This document shows positions 7,278 through 16,097 of a DNA stretch of 46,537 bases, piece by piece. The notes beneath the pieces were generated by a model. It was not told the DNA's origin and searched no databases. It saw nothing but the letters and a program-made list of their open reading frames with translations. Numbering within the stretch: position 1 is the stretch's first letter; every line of letters starts with the position of its first letter. The translations under genes were made by a program, and so were the position numbers. This stretch comes from Pseudomonadota bacterium (GTDB lineage: Bacteria; Desulfobacterota; DSM-4660; Desulfatiglandales; B25-G16): assembly GCA_030603345.1 (NCBI GenBank), contig JAUVXZ010000003.1, forward strand, positions 1 through 46,537. Reading direction: 5' to 3'.

Positions 7278-9719
7278 TTATCTCTTCTTCTTTGCCTTCT
7301 GGATCAGGTGCCAGATCTTATTCGGGCTTAGAGGAAGCTCGCTTATGGTCACCCCTAAGGGAGCCAGGGCATCCGCAATGGCATTCCCAATGCAGGCTGG
7401 TACGGACATGCACGAGCTTTCCCCCGCTCCCTTTGAGCCAAGGGCCGTGATGGGCGAAGGGATTTCCACATGCCCGATATCGATCTTCGGGACCTCCATT
7501 GCCGTTGGAACCAGGTAATCCTGAAAGGATGCGGTTATGCACTGACCATTTTCGTCATAGGCCCACTCCTCGTAAAGGCTCCCCCCAAGACCGTGAGCAC
7601 AGCTTCCCATAACCTGGCCTTCGAGGAGCGCGGGGTTTAGGATGGTCCCCGCATCGTGCACGCTGGCCCATTTGAGAATCTTGACTTCCCCTGTTTCGGG
7701 ATCCACTTCCACCACGATCGCCTCCGCCATAAATCCATAGGTGTTGGAAGAATTCACACGGTCTAATTCATCCGGTGGCTGGGAGGTGGGCATGGTATAA
7801 AGGCAAGTCTCATAGAGACCGGCATCCATCCCTTCGGGTAGTGCAGCCTGATTCCAATGGGCGGTACCTGCTACGTGTCTCATTTGCATGGACTTGTCCG
7901 GAGAGCCCTTTACGCAGATCTTTCCCTCCTGTATCTCCAGCTCCTTCACGTTGGCCTCCAGCAGGTGGGCGGCGATCTTTAGCATCTTTTCCGTTAATCT
8001 GCGGGCAGCAGTAACGACTGCAGTAGTTACTACCGAGGAAAAGCGGCTGGAGTAACTGCCGGTTGTGATGCTATAGACCCGATCATGGGTGTCAACCACG
8101 TTGCTGACTGTTACATCGTCTGGATGGACCCCGAGCTCATCAGCCACTATCTGGGATATAACGGTATCGTGTCCCTGTCCCTGAGGGTTGGTACACGCTA
8201 TCACATGGACCTTGCCCAAGGGATCCATCTTGATAATGACGGCCTCACCTGACCCTGACTTGGGGTGGCCTTTGGCCCTCTCCTCCGGGGTCAAAGCCAG
8301 GGTGACGTATGCGATATTGGTGACCGAGGGATCTACAACAGTAGAAAAGCCGATGCCCATGAGCCTCCCTTGCTCTCTGGCCTTCCGCTGCTCTTCCCTC
8401 ATCTTTTTATAGTCGATCTTGTCAAGGGCCATCTGGAAGACCTTCTGGTAATCCCCTGCGTCATAGATCCCTCCCGTTGCCGTAGTATAAGGGAATTGGT
8501 CTGGCTGGATGAAGTTCTTGAATCGGATCTCAGCCGTGTCCATTCCCAGTTCAGAGGCGACCAAGTCAATCATCCGCTCCAGGCTGAAATAGAGTTCCTG
8601 ACAGGTATAACCGCGGTTAGGCGCTGTGAGGCACTTGTTGGTGCCGACGACCAAGACCTCCCTATCCAGGTTCCTGATTTGATAACCCCCTGTGTGGTTT
8701 CCTGTGCTCCGGTAAGCACAGCCCGGCTCTGGTGCACGGATATATCCACCGGTGTTGTCAATGGCCTTATCCTTCAGACCCAGGATCGTTCCATCCTTTT
8801 TGACCGCTGCCTCCATATAGGTGACGCGATCGGTGCCCGTTGCGCTGGCCAGGAGGTGTTCCCTCCGGTCCTCGATCCACTTAACGGTCATGCCCGTTTT
8901 TTTGGCAGCAAGGGCGATCAAGGCGATGGAAGGATACAGCCCTGTCTTCGTACCAAAGCCTCCCCCGATGTCCGTTGGGACAATCCAGCGCATCTTGTTC
9001 TCGGGAATCCCCAAGGCAATGGCTACCAGGGAATGATTTACAAAAGGCCCTTGATAGTTGTTGTAGATCACGAACTCCTCTGAGAAAGGATTGTAGGAAG
9101 CGATGACCCCATAAGTCTCGATGGGTGTGGATCCGTATTTAGGAAAGTGAAACTTGCCCTTCACCACCAAATCCGCCTCCTTATAAGCTTTGTCCATATC
9201 ACCGTACTGAAAGAACCGGTGACTGTAAATGTTGCTGCCGATATTGTCGTGAAGGACGGGGGCCTCAGGGCTCATGGCCTCTTCGATATCCATAACCACT
9301 GGCAAGGGTTCATAGTCTACCGTGATCAAGTCCAGGGCATCCTCCGCGACATACCGGTCATCTGCGACCACAACGGCTACCGGTTCGCCCACAAAGCGAA
9401 CCTTATCAATCGCACAGCAGTAATATTTTGGTGGCACCGGGACCCCGACCGGAAAGGGGTTGGACATCTTGGCTACGTCCTCACCGGTGAGGATTCCCCT
9501 CACTCCGGGAAAATTCAATGCCTCCGAGACATTTATACCCTTGATCCAGGCATGGGGATAGGGGCTTCGGAGTGTGGCTGCATGCTTCATATCTGGCAGC
9601 CGAATGTCATCCATAAAGGTTCCCCTACCCGTCAGAAGCCGCAGGTCTTCCTTTCTTTTTAAAGGCTTACCGACCCAGTTCCTTTTCTTGTGTTCAAATG
9701 TCTTTAGGTGTTCTGGCAT
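7278..9719 (-). CDS. Molybdenum hydroxylase large subunit (xanthine dehydrogenase / CO dehydrogenase family)
   Basis: The 813-residue protein has the aldehyde-oxidase a/b hammerhead (RKEDLRLLTGRGTFMDD at the start) and Mo-binding domains: GGGFGTKTG near residue 270, an NRGYTCQELYFSLER segment where many relatives have GxGRPE, GQGQDT-like GQGHDTVISQ, and the catalytic-glutamate motif KGAGESS close to the C-terminus. It would hydroxylate a carbon centre using water. The AYxCSFR loop of true CO dehydrogenase was not seen, so CO is an unlikely substrate. The start at 9719 (MPEHLKTFEHKK) is preferred over the track's 9794 because GAAGGAGAG precedes it by seven bases. Confidence 0.9.
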   Translation of the reverse strand: MPEHLKTFEHKKRNWVGKPLKRKEDLRLLTGRGTFMDDIRLPDMKHAATLRSPYPHAWIKGINVSEALNFPGVRGILTGEDVAKMSNPFPVGVPVPPKYYCCAIDKVRFVGEPVAVVVADDRYVAEDALDLITVDYEPLPVVMDIEEAMSPEAPVLHDNIGSNIYSHRFFQYGDMDKAYKEADLVVKGKFHFPKYGSTPIETYGVIASYNPFSEEFVIYNNYQGPFVNHSLVAIALGIPENKMRWIVPTDIGGGFGTKTGLYPSIALIALAAKKTGMTVKWIEDRREHLLASATGTDRVTYMEAAVKKDGTILGLKDKAIDNTGGYIRAPEPGCAYRSTGNHTGGYQIRNLDREVLVVGTNKCLTAPNRGYTCQELYFSLERMIDLVASELGMDTAEIRFKNFIQPDQFPYTTATGGIYDAGDYQKVFQMALDKIDYKKMREEQRKAREQGRLMGIGFSTVVDPSVTNIAYVTLALTPEERAKGHPKSGSGEAVIIKMDPLGKVHVIACTNPQGQGHDTVISQIVADELGVHPDDVTVSNVVDTHDRVYSITTGSYSSRFSSVVTTAVVTAARRLTEKMLKIAAHLLEANVKELEIQEGKICVKGSPDKSMQMRHVAGTAHWNQAALPEGMDAGLYETCLYTMPTSQPPDELDRVNSSNTYGFMAEAIVVEVDPETGEVKILKWASVHDAGTILNPALLEGQVMGSCAHGLGGSLYEEWAYDENGQCITASFQDYLVPTAMEVPKIDIGHVEIPSPITALGSKGAGESSCMSVPACIGNAIADALAPLGVTISELPLSPNKIWHLIQKAKKKR

Positions 9720-9836
9720 GAGCTCTCTCCTTCGGTAATGTGCAGATCGTCTATCCCTTACGCCAAAAATCATTCTCATAGCGGAAGGGGGCACACAATA
9801 GCTAGAGATTCCGTTAACCTTATTGTATATTTCAAT

Positions 9837-9858
9837 GGGCCACTAATTCAATTGGCCC
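9837..9858. other. Short hairpin between the DUF2848 gene and the Mo subunit gene
   Basis: GGGCCA (9837-9842) and TGGCCC (9853-9858) form a 6-bp stem with a 10-base loop in the 146-base gap. There is no T-run on either side, so read-through or RNA stability is more likely than termination. No promoter was convincing in this gap. Confidence 0.35.
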
Positions 9859-9865
9859 CCAATTC

Positions 9866-10558
9866 TTAGGCTCCAAACCAATCCAGGGTATGAATGGAGT
9901 AGCCGATGGTGATTTTCCGGTTGAGGATTGGATCTAAAAGCTCACCTTCAAAGCGATCTGTAAACACGATTTTTTCGGTCAGCAGGGGGGGTGTGCCAGA
10001 AAAAATGGCGATCCCTTCAAGAGAACCCTTGACTCGCTGCTGGACCGAACGAATTAACTCCTCTGGAGGAAGAATCGTACCAAGGGTTGAGTCCTGGTAA
10101 AGAGTCCTTTTCCCTTCTTTTAAGACCCAGCTGCGGATTTCGATCTGATCCCAGTTGTCTTTGATCTCCTTGTAATTCCATAGATTTTTAGAAAGCACGG
10201 CAGGAGATACCTGTTTAGATTTTAGGATATTGATTCGCTCCAATTCCCGATCCGTATGATCGCTCCCCACAGTCACGTATATGCTGTTCCCATCCACGAG
10301 GAGGACGTACTCTATCTCTCCGGATGTCTCCTGACCCTCTACCTGGATATCCCCTTCCAAAACCATACCCTGAGGAGGTTTGGGATAGAAGGTGGGAACT
10401 GAAGGGGGTGGTTCGACTCCTTCCTTTTTCAGCTCCTCGATATGTCTCTGAACGGCCGAGTGATTGCGACCGGTATATCCACACAGGATGGCCCCTCTCA
10501 TATCGTACGTAATTTCCCTGTTTCCGGCCTTGTCTTCAACGATGAATCGAAACGTCAC
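9866..10558 (-). CDS. DUF2848 family protein
   Basis: The 230-residue protein matches the DUF2848 family by its GYTGRNHSAVQRHIEELKK, PPSVPTFYPKPP, GSDHTDRELE and LSKQVSPAVLSKNLW motifs and the late ILPPEELI. The family is thought to resemble fumarylacetoacetate-hydrolase-fold proteins but has no assigned reaction to my knowledge. The track's TTG start abuts the ribosome-binding site; GTG at 10558 (MTFRFIVED) lies ten bases after AGGAG and is preferred. It sits between a CoA ligase and a molybdenum hydroxylase, so a role in the same catabolic route is plausible but unproven. Confidence 0.8.
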   Translation of the reverse strand: MTFRFIVEDKAGNREITYDMRGAILCGYTGRNHSAVQRHIEELKKEGVEPPPSVPTFYPKPPQGMVLEGDIQVEGQETSGEIEYVLLVDGNSIYVTVGSDHTDRELERINILKSKQVSPAVLSKNLWNYKEIKDNWDQIEIRSWVLKEGKRTLYQDSTLGTILPPEELIRSVQQRVKGSLEGIAIFSGTPPLLTEKIVFTDRFEGELLDPILNRKITIGYSIHTLDWFGA

Positions 10559-10612
10559 AGAAATCAAGCTCCTTTTCCCTGGAAATCCTTGAGCGTCCTT
10601 TTTCTTAGGATC

Positions 10613-12250
10613 CTACTTTTTCTCGAGCTTCTCCTTTTCCCATCTTCTCAGTTCCCTGCGCAGGATCTTTCCTGAGGATGTCTTGGGAAGCTCCTCGATG
10701 AACTCTATCTCCCTCGGGTACTTATACGGTGCGATGGTTGCCTTTACAAAATCCTGAAGGTTCTTGGCCAGGTCCGGTGTGGGCTCATAGTCCTCATGGA
10801 GCACCACCCAGGCTTTCACCTTTTCTCCCATCTCCGGGTCAATGATCCCTGCAACACCCGACTCCAGCACGGCTTCATGCTCCTGCAAGGCCGTTTCCAC
10901 ATCTGCCGGGGAGATACGATAGCCATGGCAGGTCATGATATCGTCTGACCTGGAACCGTACCAGAAATAACCGTCTTCATCCGTATATGCCAGGTCCTTG
11001 GTATCGTACCAATTGTTGGGAAAAGAGACCTCCTTCATCTGCTCTGGCATCTTGAAATACTCTTTGAAGAGGGCAGGGTGATCCCTCCGTATAGCTAAAT
11101 GGCCCATCTCCCCAGGCGGAAGTCGCTCGCCCTTATCGTTTATAATAGCTACCTCGATTCCAGGGAGTGGTTTTCCCATGGACCCGATCTTCACCTTTAG
11201 GTTTGTCTGGGTGGTACAGAATTCGTGGGCCTCTGTCTGCCCCATGCTATCGATGATCTTTACACCGAACCTGCGCATCCATTCCCGCCATGTCTCTGCC
11301 AAAAGGGGCTCCCCAGAACTGAGGCAGTATTTCAAGGAACTGGTATCGTATCGTTTCTCGGCATCCTTGACTGCCAGCATCATCCTGTATATGGTCGGGG
11401 TGCCTGCAAATATCGTAATCTTATACTTTTCGATGAACTCATAGGCTCTTTCTGAATTAAAGCGCTCATCTGAATAGATAACAGTAGATACGCCCCACCT
11501 GAAGGCAAAGAGGAAGTTATGCCCCAGTGCATACATCCAGGTCAGGGCAGTGGGTCCACCACAAATGTCCCCTCTTTCCAATCCCATCGTGAACTTTCCA
11601 ATTGGGTCTCCGGCTCCTATTATAAAGCGATGGGCGTGTACAACGCCTTTGGGCGCTCCGGTTGTACCGGAGGTATAGAGGTAGTATGCCGGGTCATCCT
11701 TGGAGGTCTCCACAAAGGGGAGAGAGGCCCCGTCTTCTTTCAAGAGATCGTCAAAGGAGATCTGATCCCCCTGGGTCTCACCGATGACTACGACGTGCTT
11801 TAGTGTCTTGTATTTGGCGCGGATGTTTTCGATGGCCTGGATATACCTGGAGGTAGTGATAACCGCTACGGCCTCGCTATTGTTGATAATGTGTTCCAGT
11901 TCCGATTCGCGGAGCATCGTATTCGTGGGGATGGGGACCGCCCCGACCTTCTGTCCTCCCAAGAAAGAGATCTGGTATTCAGGCTGGTTCGGGGTCCGGA
12001 TCACGTAACGCTGGCCCTTGGAGATCCCCAGCTTGTGAAAGCCATTGGCAAAGCGATCCGTAAGATTTTTCAGTTCTTGGTAGGTGATCTTCCGGTCTTC
12101 ATCATAGATCGCCACATCCTGGGCCCTCCCATGTTCAGCCCAGAAGTCAACCATGAGCCTTGCCATGTTCAATTTTTCCGGGATGTCCAACTTGTAAAAT
12201 CCCTGGCTATCCATTCTCAGATAGGTTTGATCTATGTCAATAGTTTTCAT
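10613..12250 (-). CDS. Acyl-/aryl-CoA ligase (AMP-forming)
   Basis: A full-length 545-residue ANL-superfamily enzyme: P-loop YLYTSGTTGAPKGVVHAHR near residue 188, MGQTEAHEF (A5), WYDTKDLAYTDEDGYFWYGSRSDDI (A7/A8 hinge) and the catalytic lysine motif KTSSGKILRREL at the end. It activates a carboxylic acid to its CoA thioester via an acyl-adenylate. Overall pattern is closest to the acetyl-CoA-synthetase / benzoate-CoA-ligase branch; substrate is not resolved. It is the first gene of the long minus-strand unit ending in livK. Its promoter, leader and first codons are duplicated upstream of two other genes (22.1 kb and 25.5 kb). GGGGTG precedes the ATG. Confidence 0.92.
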   Translation of the reverse strand: MKTIDIDQTYLRMDSQGFYKLDIPEKLNMARLMVDFWAEHGRAQDVAIYDEDRKITYQELKNLTDRFANGFHKLGISKGQRYVIRTPNQPEYQISFLGGQKVGAVPIPTNTMLRESELEHIINNSEAVAVITTSRYIQAIENIRAKYKTLKHVVVIGETQGDQISFDDLLKEDGASLPFVETSKDDPAYYLYTSGTTGAPKGVVHAHRFIIGAGDPIGKFTMGLERGDICGGPTALTWMYALGHNFLFAFRWGVSTVIYSDERFNSERAYEFIEKYKITIFAGTPTIYRMMLAVKDAEKRYDTSSLKYCLSSGEPLLAETWREWMRRFGVKIIDSMGQTEAHEFCTTQTNLKVKIGSMGKPLPGIEVAIINDKGERLPPGEMGHLAIRRDHPALFKEYFKMPEQMKEVSFPNNWYDTKDLAYTDEDGYFWYGSRSDDIMTCHGYRISPADVETALQEHEAVLESGVAGIIDPEMGEKVKAWVVLHEDYEPTPDLAKNLQDFVKATIAPYKYPREIEFIEELPKTSSGKILRRELRRWEKEKLEKK

Positions 12251-12313
12251 ATTATCACCCCTTTTTATTTTATCTTGCCTTTCCTCTTTTTTGGGGGAAA
12301 ATTTGGATATCTT

Positions 12314-12325
12314 GATATATTAAAT
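12314..12325 (-). promoter_or_regulatory. TTGATATATTAA-type dyad, likely operator, copy 1
   Basis: GATATATTAAAT lies inside TTGATATATTAA, which is a palindrome in 10 of 12 positions. It falls about 11-22 bases after the predicted transcription start of the ligase promoter. The same 12-mer occurs at 22300-22311, 25798-25809 and 20761-20772. A shared regulator (repressor position here, upstream position at livK2) is inferred. Confidence 0.5.
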
Positions 12326-12343
12326 ACCAGATTATTAGTTGAT

Positions 12344-12372
12344 TTTTTAGTTGAACCTTTGTGCGGTGTCAA
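12344..12372 (-). promoter_or_regulatory. Sigma-70-type promoter of the CoA ligase operon (copy 1)
   Basis: Minus strand: -35 TTGACA (12372-12367), 17-base spacer, -10 TAAAAA (12349-12344). The same ACTTGACACC..GGTT core is kept in copies 2 and 3. Duplicated TTAGTTGA direct repeats lie around the -10 region of this copy; copy 3 appears to have lost one of them. Confidence 0.65.
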
Positions 12373-12480
12373 GTAAAAAAATCAAAAATTCATCAAATTT
12401 GGGATAAGGCGAACCCTACCGTCAAGATAAAGAATTGCCCTCTCTCAGTCACAGCTTAAGGTCTTCAAGATTTAGATTTG

Positions 12481-12805
12481 TCTTATCTATTAACAAGAGG
12501 TATAATTTCAATCAGGTGATTTAGTCAAAAAAACACACCCAATTATGAGTAAGGGCAGTTTCATTCTGATCTTATCCCTTTTTCTTGCTAGGGGGGACCC
12601 CTAATAGAGAACCGAATCAGTGTTAAGATCAAAGAAAAGGAAATCCAGAAGTTTTCCTTTACAATACCGCGTGGTAAGAAAAAATCAAAACGTTACCGAT
12701 CAGTTATAAGGCATCCCAAGGATCTGGAGGAGGCCTGTTGGACCTCTCATCCATGGAACCTTTCCCGCAGGGGCTCTCAAAATCCGAGTGATTCTTGCAA
12801 AATCC
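12481..12805. other. Non-coding gap upstream of the ligase leader repeat
   Basis: No gene is supported here. It holds a tight stem TAGGGG/CCCCTA (12589-12594 with 12598-12603, three-base loop, no T-run). Towards 12700-12805 there is a minus-strand reading frame (ending LLQILGMPYN) that is open beyond the zinc-ribbon stop in another frame; it could be a frameshifted extension of that protein or chance. Confidence 0.4.
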
Positions 12806-13039
12806 TCATACCTTTGTGGGGCGCTTCTTTTCTTGAACGGGTAGGTAGAGGATCTTCCGGTCGATCCTGGAGAGTCCCATAAATGCTGTACCCTTTGGCA
12901 GTTGCTCCCCTTTTCTCTCCTCTGGTTCGAAATAGAGGTCGCAATAGGGGCAGTGAAGGGGTATGTCGAGGCCGAGAAGGTTGGCATCGCAATGGAAGCT
13001 TTTGTTGCACTGGGGACAATTCACATAGTGGATTTTCAT
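12806..13039 (-). CDS. Small zinc-ribbon protein encoded just after a UbiD-family decarboxylase
   Basis: The 77-residue protein from ATG 13039 (MKIHYVNCPQCNKSF) has two CPxC knuckles, NCPQC and HCPYC, about 20 residues apart, then an acidic stretch and GLSRIDRKILYLP. The track's longer start at 13072 overlaps the ubiD-like gene; 13039 follows its stop by ten bases. Some hydroxyarylic-acid decarboxylases carry a small cysteine-rich subunit D beside the UbiD-like subunit C. Size, knuckles and position fit an analogous role, but no close sequence match could be recalled. Codons past the stop are open in another frame, so a frameshift cannot be excluded. Confidence 0.7.
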   Translation of the reverse strand: MKIHYVNCPQCNKSFHCDANLLGLDIPLHCPYCDLYFEPEERKGEQLPKGTAFMGLSRIDRKILYLPVQEKKRPTKV

Positions 13040-13049
13040 TCTTTTGTCT

Positions 13050-14441
13050 CTAAGAACTAATATAGTCTTCAAGGCGGATTTTTTCTAAGGCCTCTGGAGG
13101 AAGCGCTGCCCGCGGTGAATAGGGTCGATCTAAGGGTCTCGTTGCGTCGATAATCAAGCCGGAACCCTTTGTCTCTTGGCGAAGAGAAGGATCCAGGAGT
13201 TGCCCCTGAATGTTATGCAATACTGTAATATCTGAATCGGCCTGGCAGCAGTTTGACACTGCCCACATGACATCTTTGGCATTTTCTGGATCAAGGTCAT
13301 CATCTACCACAAAGACATGTTTGATGAAATTGCTGGCACTAAGGGCTGCCATGGCTGCCCGCATGGGCTCCCCCTCAGTTCTTTTCTTCATACTGATCAC
13401 GAGGTGAAAGGAACCGCCAGAGTGCAGCCAGCAGATATCTTTCACGCCGGTTATCACCTGTTTGACCCTTTGAAAGATGCTTGCTTCAATGGGAAAATGC
13501 GCATACAGGTGATCCAGGTGTGCTCCGAACACAGAGTGCATGATCGGACGGTGTCGGTGGGTGATGGCCCTTGCGCGAAAAAGCCAGGAGAGCCTTTGAG
13601 GGCCTATTAGCTTTGTAAATTCCCCAAAAGGACCTTCAAGGGTTCTCCTTTGTGGCAGGATTTCTCCTTCGATGACGATCTCTGCATCGGCTGGAACGAG
13701 AAGCCTCTCGCCGTATGCCTCCGAGGGGACTACCCTGAGGGGCTCACCCAAAAGACCGCCTGCCACTTCGTATTCATCCTCATCCGGAGGTACCAGGGCA
13801 GATGCGGAAAGCATGAAGGCCATGTGATGTCCCAGAACTACCCCAATGGGCATGGACTCTTGCCTGGCTTCCACCTCCTGAAAATACGTCCAGAGGTGTC
13901 TGGGAGACATATAGATAGCCAAGTGATGAGAGTCGATATACATCATGCGGTTCCAAGAGGTGTTGTAGCGCTCCCCGTTGGGTTCCCTGGCTACTACCAC
14001 TGGTGTAAGATACGGCCCTCCATCCATAGAATTATGCCTCATTATCGGCAGATCACCGATGTCTAGCGACTTCTCCCTGATGATAACCTCCTTCACAGGG
14101 GCCTCTGAAGGAGCGACAATCTCTGTCTTTTTTCTCTGCCTTGAACTCTCCAGGTATTTCTCGAAGAGGGAGACCCGATTTGAGTCTTGAAGATCTAATG
14201 ATACCGCCAGTTTCTCTCTCGTTGTGAACGCATGACACAACAAACGATAGTCCGATGGTTCTGCCTTCACGCTAGTTGGCTTGTCAAAGAAGACTGCAGA
14301 GAGGTTTCCCCGCTCCTCCAGTTGGTGAAGGATAGAGGAGACCTCAAAGGAGGCGGGCTTCACCGCCTTGGATACCCTCAAGGGTTCGCCAGGAATCCTA
14401 TCCTCCAGGTCTCTCAGCCAGGTGCGCAGATCCTTTGGCAT
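13050..14441 (-). CDS. UbiD-family prenylated-FMN-dependent decarboxylase
   Basis: A 463-residue UbiD/VdcC-type protein. It contains the prFMN and metal-binding segment NTSWNRMMYIDSHHLAIYM near residue 160, the GEILPQRRTLEGPFGEFT region around residue 250 with the conserved acidic residues, and the C-terminal VVDDDLDPENAKDVMWA and IIDATRP motifs. The family (de)carboxylates unsaturated or aromatic acids using prFMN made by UbiX; no ubiX is present in the window. It lies between a COG1233 oxidoreductase gene and the small zinc-ribbon gene in the unit that starts with the second livK. An archaeal-type anhydromevalonate-phosphate decarboxylase role is a conceivable but less likely alternative. 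Confidence 0.9.
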   Translation of the reverse strand: MPKDLRTWLRDLEDRIPGEPLRVSKAVKPASFEVSSILHQLEERGNLSAVFFDKPTSVKAEPSDYRLLCHAFTTREKLAVSLDLQDSNRVSLFEKYLESSRQRKKTEIVAPSEAPVKEVIIREKSLDIGDLPIMRHNSMDGGPYLTPVVVAREPNGERYNTSWNRMMYIDSHHLAIYMSPRHLWTYFQEVEARQESMPIGVVLGHHMAFMLSASALVPPDEDEYEVAGGLLGEPLRVVPSEAYGERLLVPADAEIVIEGEILPQRRTLEGPFGEFTKLIGPQRLSWLFRARAITHRHRPIMHSVFGAHLDHLYAHFPIEASIFQRVKQVITGVKDICWLHSGGSFHLVISMKKRTEGEPMRAAMAALSASNFIKHVFVVDDDLDPENAKDVMWAVSNCCQADSDITVLHNIQGQLLDPSLRQETKGSGLIIDATRPLDRPYSPRAALPPEALEKIRLEDYISS

Positions 14442-14468
14442 ATTCTATTTCCTTAAGGTGGATTTTTG

Positions 14469-16082
14469 CTATCGCATTTTGGACCAGAGGGCTCTTAGGT
14501 CTTGTGGATTCCACCAGATATCTATCTTTAGGTCCTCACAGATGACCTTGGCTGCATTGTAACCCGGAGCGCCCGTGATGTTTCCAAAAGGGTGGCTCCC
14601 TGATCCGCAGAGATATAGTCCCTGTATAGGCGTGCGATAAGGCTTGAGCCCGGGAAAAGGGCGATTCTCAAGCATCTGATCCCGGCTGGCCATTCCAATG
14701 CAATGGTCTCCTTCGCGCATGTTGATGAGCTTCCGCTCCACATCCAGGGGGGTAAATATATATGTGGCGATGATATTGTCTTTGTCTAGATTGGGTGCAT
14801 ACTCTCGCCATCTTTCCAGACAAACTTCCATGTATTCGGCGCCGATCTTGTCCCATGCCTCGGGTCCGCCATCTTTCAGGTGATAGGGAGCGAACTGCCA
14901 GAGGAAGGCCGTGTGTTTTCCTTGAGGTGCCTGTGCAGGGTCGTATAGGGTTGGTGCTGCGCATTGCATGCCTGGTTTTTTAGGAGGAATCCCTTCATCA
15001 ATCTCTCTCATGTGGGCATAAAAGTCATCCAGGCACTCCAGTCCCACATTGAAATTGAAACCAGAATCGATTTCCGGGTTAAAGGCAGCGGAGGTGTAAT
15101 GAAGAGGCTCGTTGAGTGCAAGATGAACACCAAAGAGTGGGAATTTGCCGAACTTGAAACCCTTTACCTTTTCAATGAAGCTGGATTCGAGCTTGTCTTC
15201 TCCCACCAACTCCAAGAAGGTCTGGGGGATATCGACCGAACTGACAACCAGCTTCCTGGCCTGAAGCTTTCTGCCATCATCCAGCACCACCCCAACAGCG
15301 CGTCCCCCCTCGACCATGATCTCCCGAACATGGGCTGCCTCCCGGACTCTTCCTTGGTTGGACTCAATGACCTTGGAGATGGCATGGGCCAGATAATGCG
15401 ACCCACCCCTGCACATACTTCCTCTGAGTCCTCCGGTGATGGAAGAGGCCACGTTGTAACCTAGCCCTGGCTCATCTGCAAGGAACACCCTTGTGGTGAC
15501 CAGAAAGATAAGCATTGCCCTCATCTGCTCGGTCTCGAAAAACTCCTTTGCCAACTCCATAGGGGATTGCTGGCTGAGGGCCAGATATTCACGGCCTGAT
15601 TCAGTCTTTTCCAGCAAGGCGCGTTTTTCCTCAAAGGGAAGGGGTGGTGAATAGGTTTCTGGTACGATAATCTCTTCGTTCATTCTCTGAAAGCGTTTTA
15701 AAAGATCGCGATAGGTGTCTGCATCCTTTTTTGAAAAGTAAGAGATATTCTTGAGCGTTTTTTCCTCTTCGGTGTGAAAGATAAGGCATTTGCCGTCGCT
15801 GAAGGGGGTCACGGCCTGTACGGGCGGCATAATCATGCGGGCACCATAACGGTCCAGCTCCAAATCCTTGTACCACGGAAGATCCGGTACCCATCTAAGA
15901 AAGTAGGAATGCAGGTTGTGATAAAAACCAGGGATAGTAACCTCCTCGGTGCAAAGCCCTCCCCCGGGCTCCATCCTTCGCTCCAAAACCAGAGTCTCTA
16001 AACCCGCCTTTGTCAGGTATGCAGCTAGAATCTGACCGTTATGACCCCCTCCAATGATGATAGCGTCAAAGATCTCTTTCAT
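14469..16082 (-). CDS. FAD-dependent oxidoreductase, CrtI / COG1233 type (first paralogue)
   Basis: A 537-residue flavoprotein with N-terminal dinucleotide motif DAIIIGGGHNGQILAAYLTKAG, the following LETLVLERRMEPGGG and a C-terminal FAD loop GLYLCGSGSHPFGNITGAPG. This is the phytoene-desaturase-like family, whose members desaturate, saturate or isomerise hydrophobic or ring compounds. The region STEEVTIPGFYHNLHSY is shared with the paralogue at 23937-25517. It follows livF and precedes the UbiD-like gene, so its substrate is probably an imported compound or its CoA ester. That is inference. Confidence 0.87.
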   Translation of the reverse strand: MKEIFDAIIIGGGHNGQILAAYLTKAGLETLVLERRMEPGGGLCTEEVTIPGFYHNLHSYFLRWVPDLPWYKDLELDRYGARMIMPPVQAVTPFSDGKCLIFHTEEEKTLKNISYFSKKDADTYRDLLKRFQRMNEEIIVPETYSPPLPFEEKRALLEKTESGREYLALSQQSPMELAKEFFETEQMRAMLIFLVTTRVFLADEPGLGYNVASSITGGLRGSMCRGGSHYLAHAISKVIESNQGRVREAAHVREIMVEGGRAVGVVLDDGRKLQARKLVVSSVDIPQTFLELVGEDKLESSFIEKVKGFKFGKFPLFGVHLALNEPLHYTSAAFNPEIDSGFNFNVGLECLDDFYAHMREIDEGIPPKKPGMQCAAPTLYDPAQAPQGKHTAFLWQFAPYHLKDGGPEAWDKIGAEYMEVCLERWREYAPNLDKDNIIATYIFTPLDVERKLINMREGDHCIGMASRDQMLENRPFPGLKPYRTPIQGLYLCGSGSHPFGNITGAPGYNAAKVICEDLKIDIWWNPQDLRALWSKMR

Positions 16083-16097
16083 GGTTTCTTTCTCACA

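Larger units (their letters stand above)
12060..12480 (-). repeat. Leader repeat, copy 1 (parent): promoter, 5' leader and first about 60 codons of the CoA ligase
   Basis: This stretch is repeated, with scattered changes, at 22132-22380 (shorter) and at about 25545-25970 (about the same extent). It covers an upstream block (containing CTCTCTCAGTCACAGCTTA), the promoter, the untranslated leader with GATATATTAAAT, the start codon and the beginning of the ligase reading frame. Only here does the frame continue into a whole enzyme, so this copy is taken as the parent. Ends were judged by eye. Confidence 0.85.

Noticed and set aside
5965-7518. 517-residue plus-strand ORF
   Set aside because: It is antisense to the FAD subunit, CoxG-like and Mo subunit genes, has no ribosome-binding site and no recognisable domain; it is a shadow of GC-rich coding on the other strand.
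8265-9083. 272-residue plus-strand ORF
   Set aside because: It lies wholly antisense to the Mo hydroxylase large subunit with no family motif.
7278-9719. Naming the molybdenum hydroxylase as CO dehydrogenase (coxL)
   Set aside because: The AYxCSFR active-site loop was not seen and the context is catabolic; only the family level is supported.
12589-12603. TAGGGG/CCCCTA hairpin as a terminator
   Set aside because: The loop is three bases and no T-run follows on either strand.
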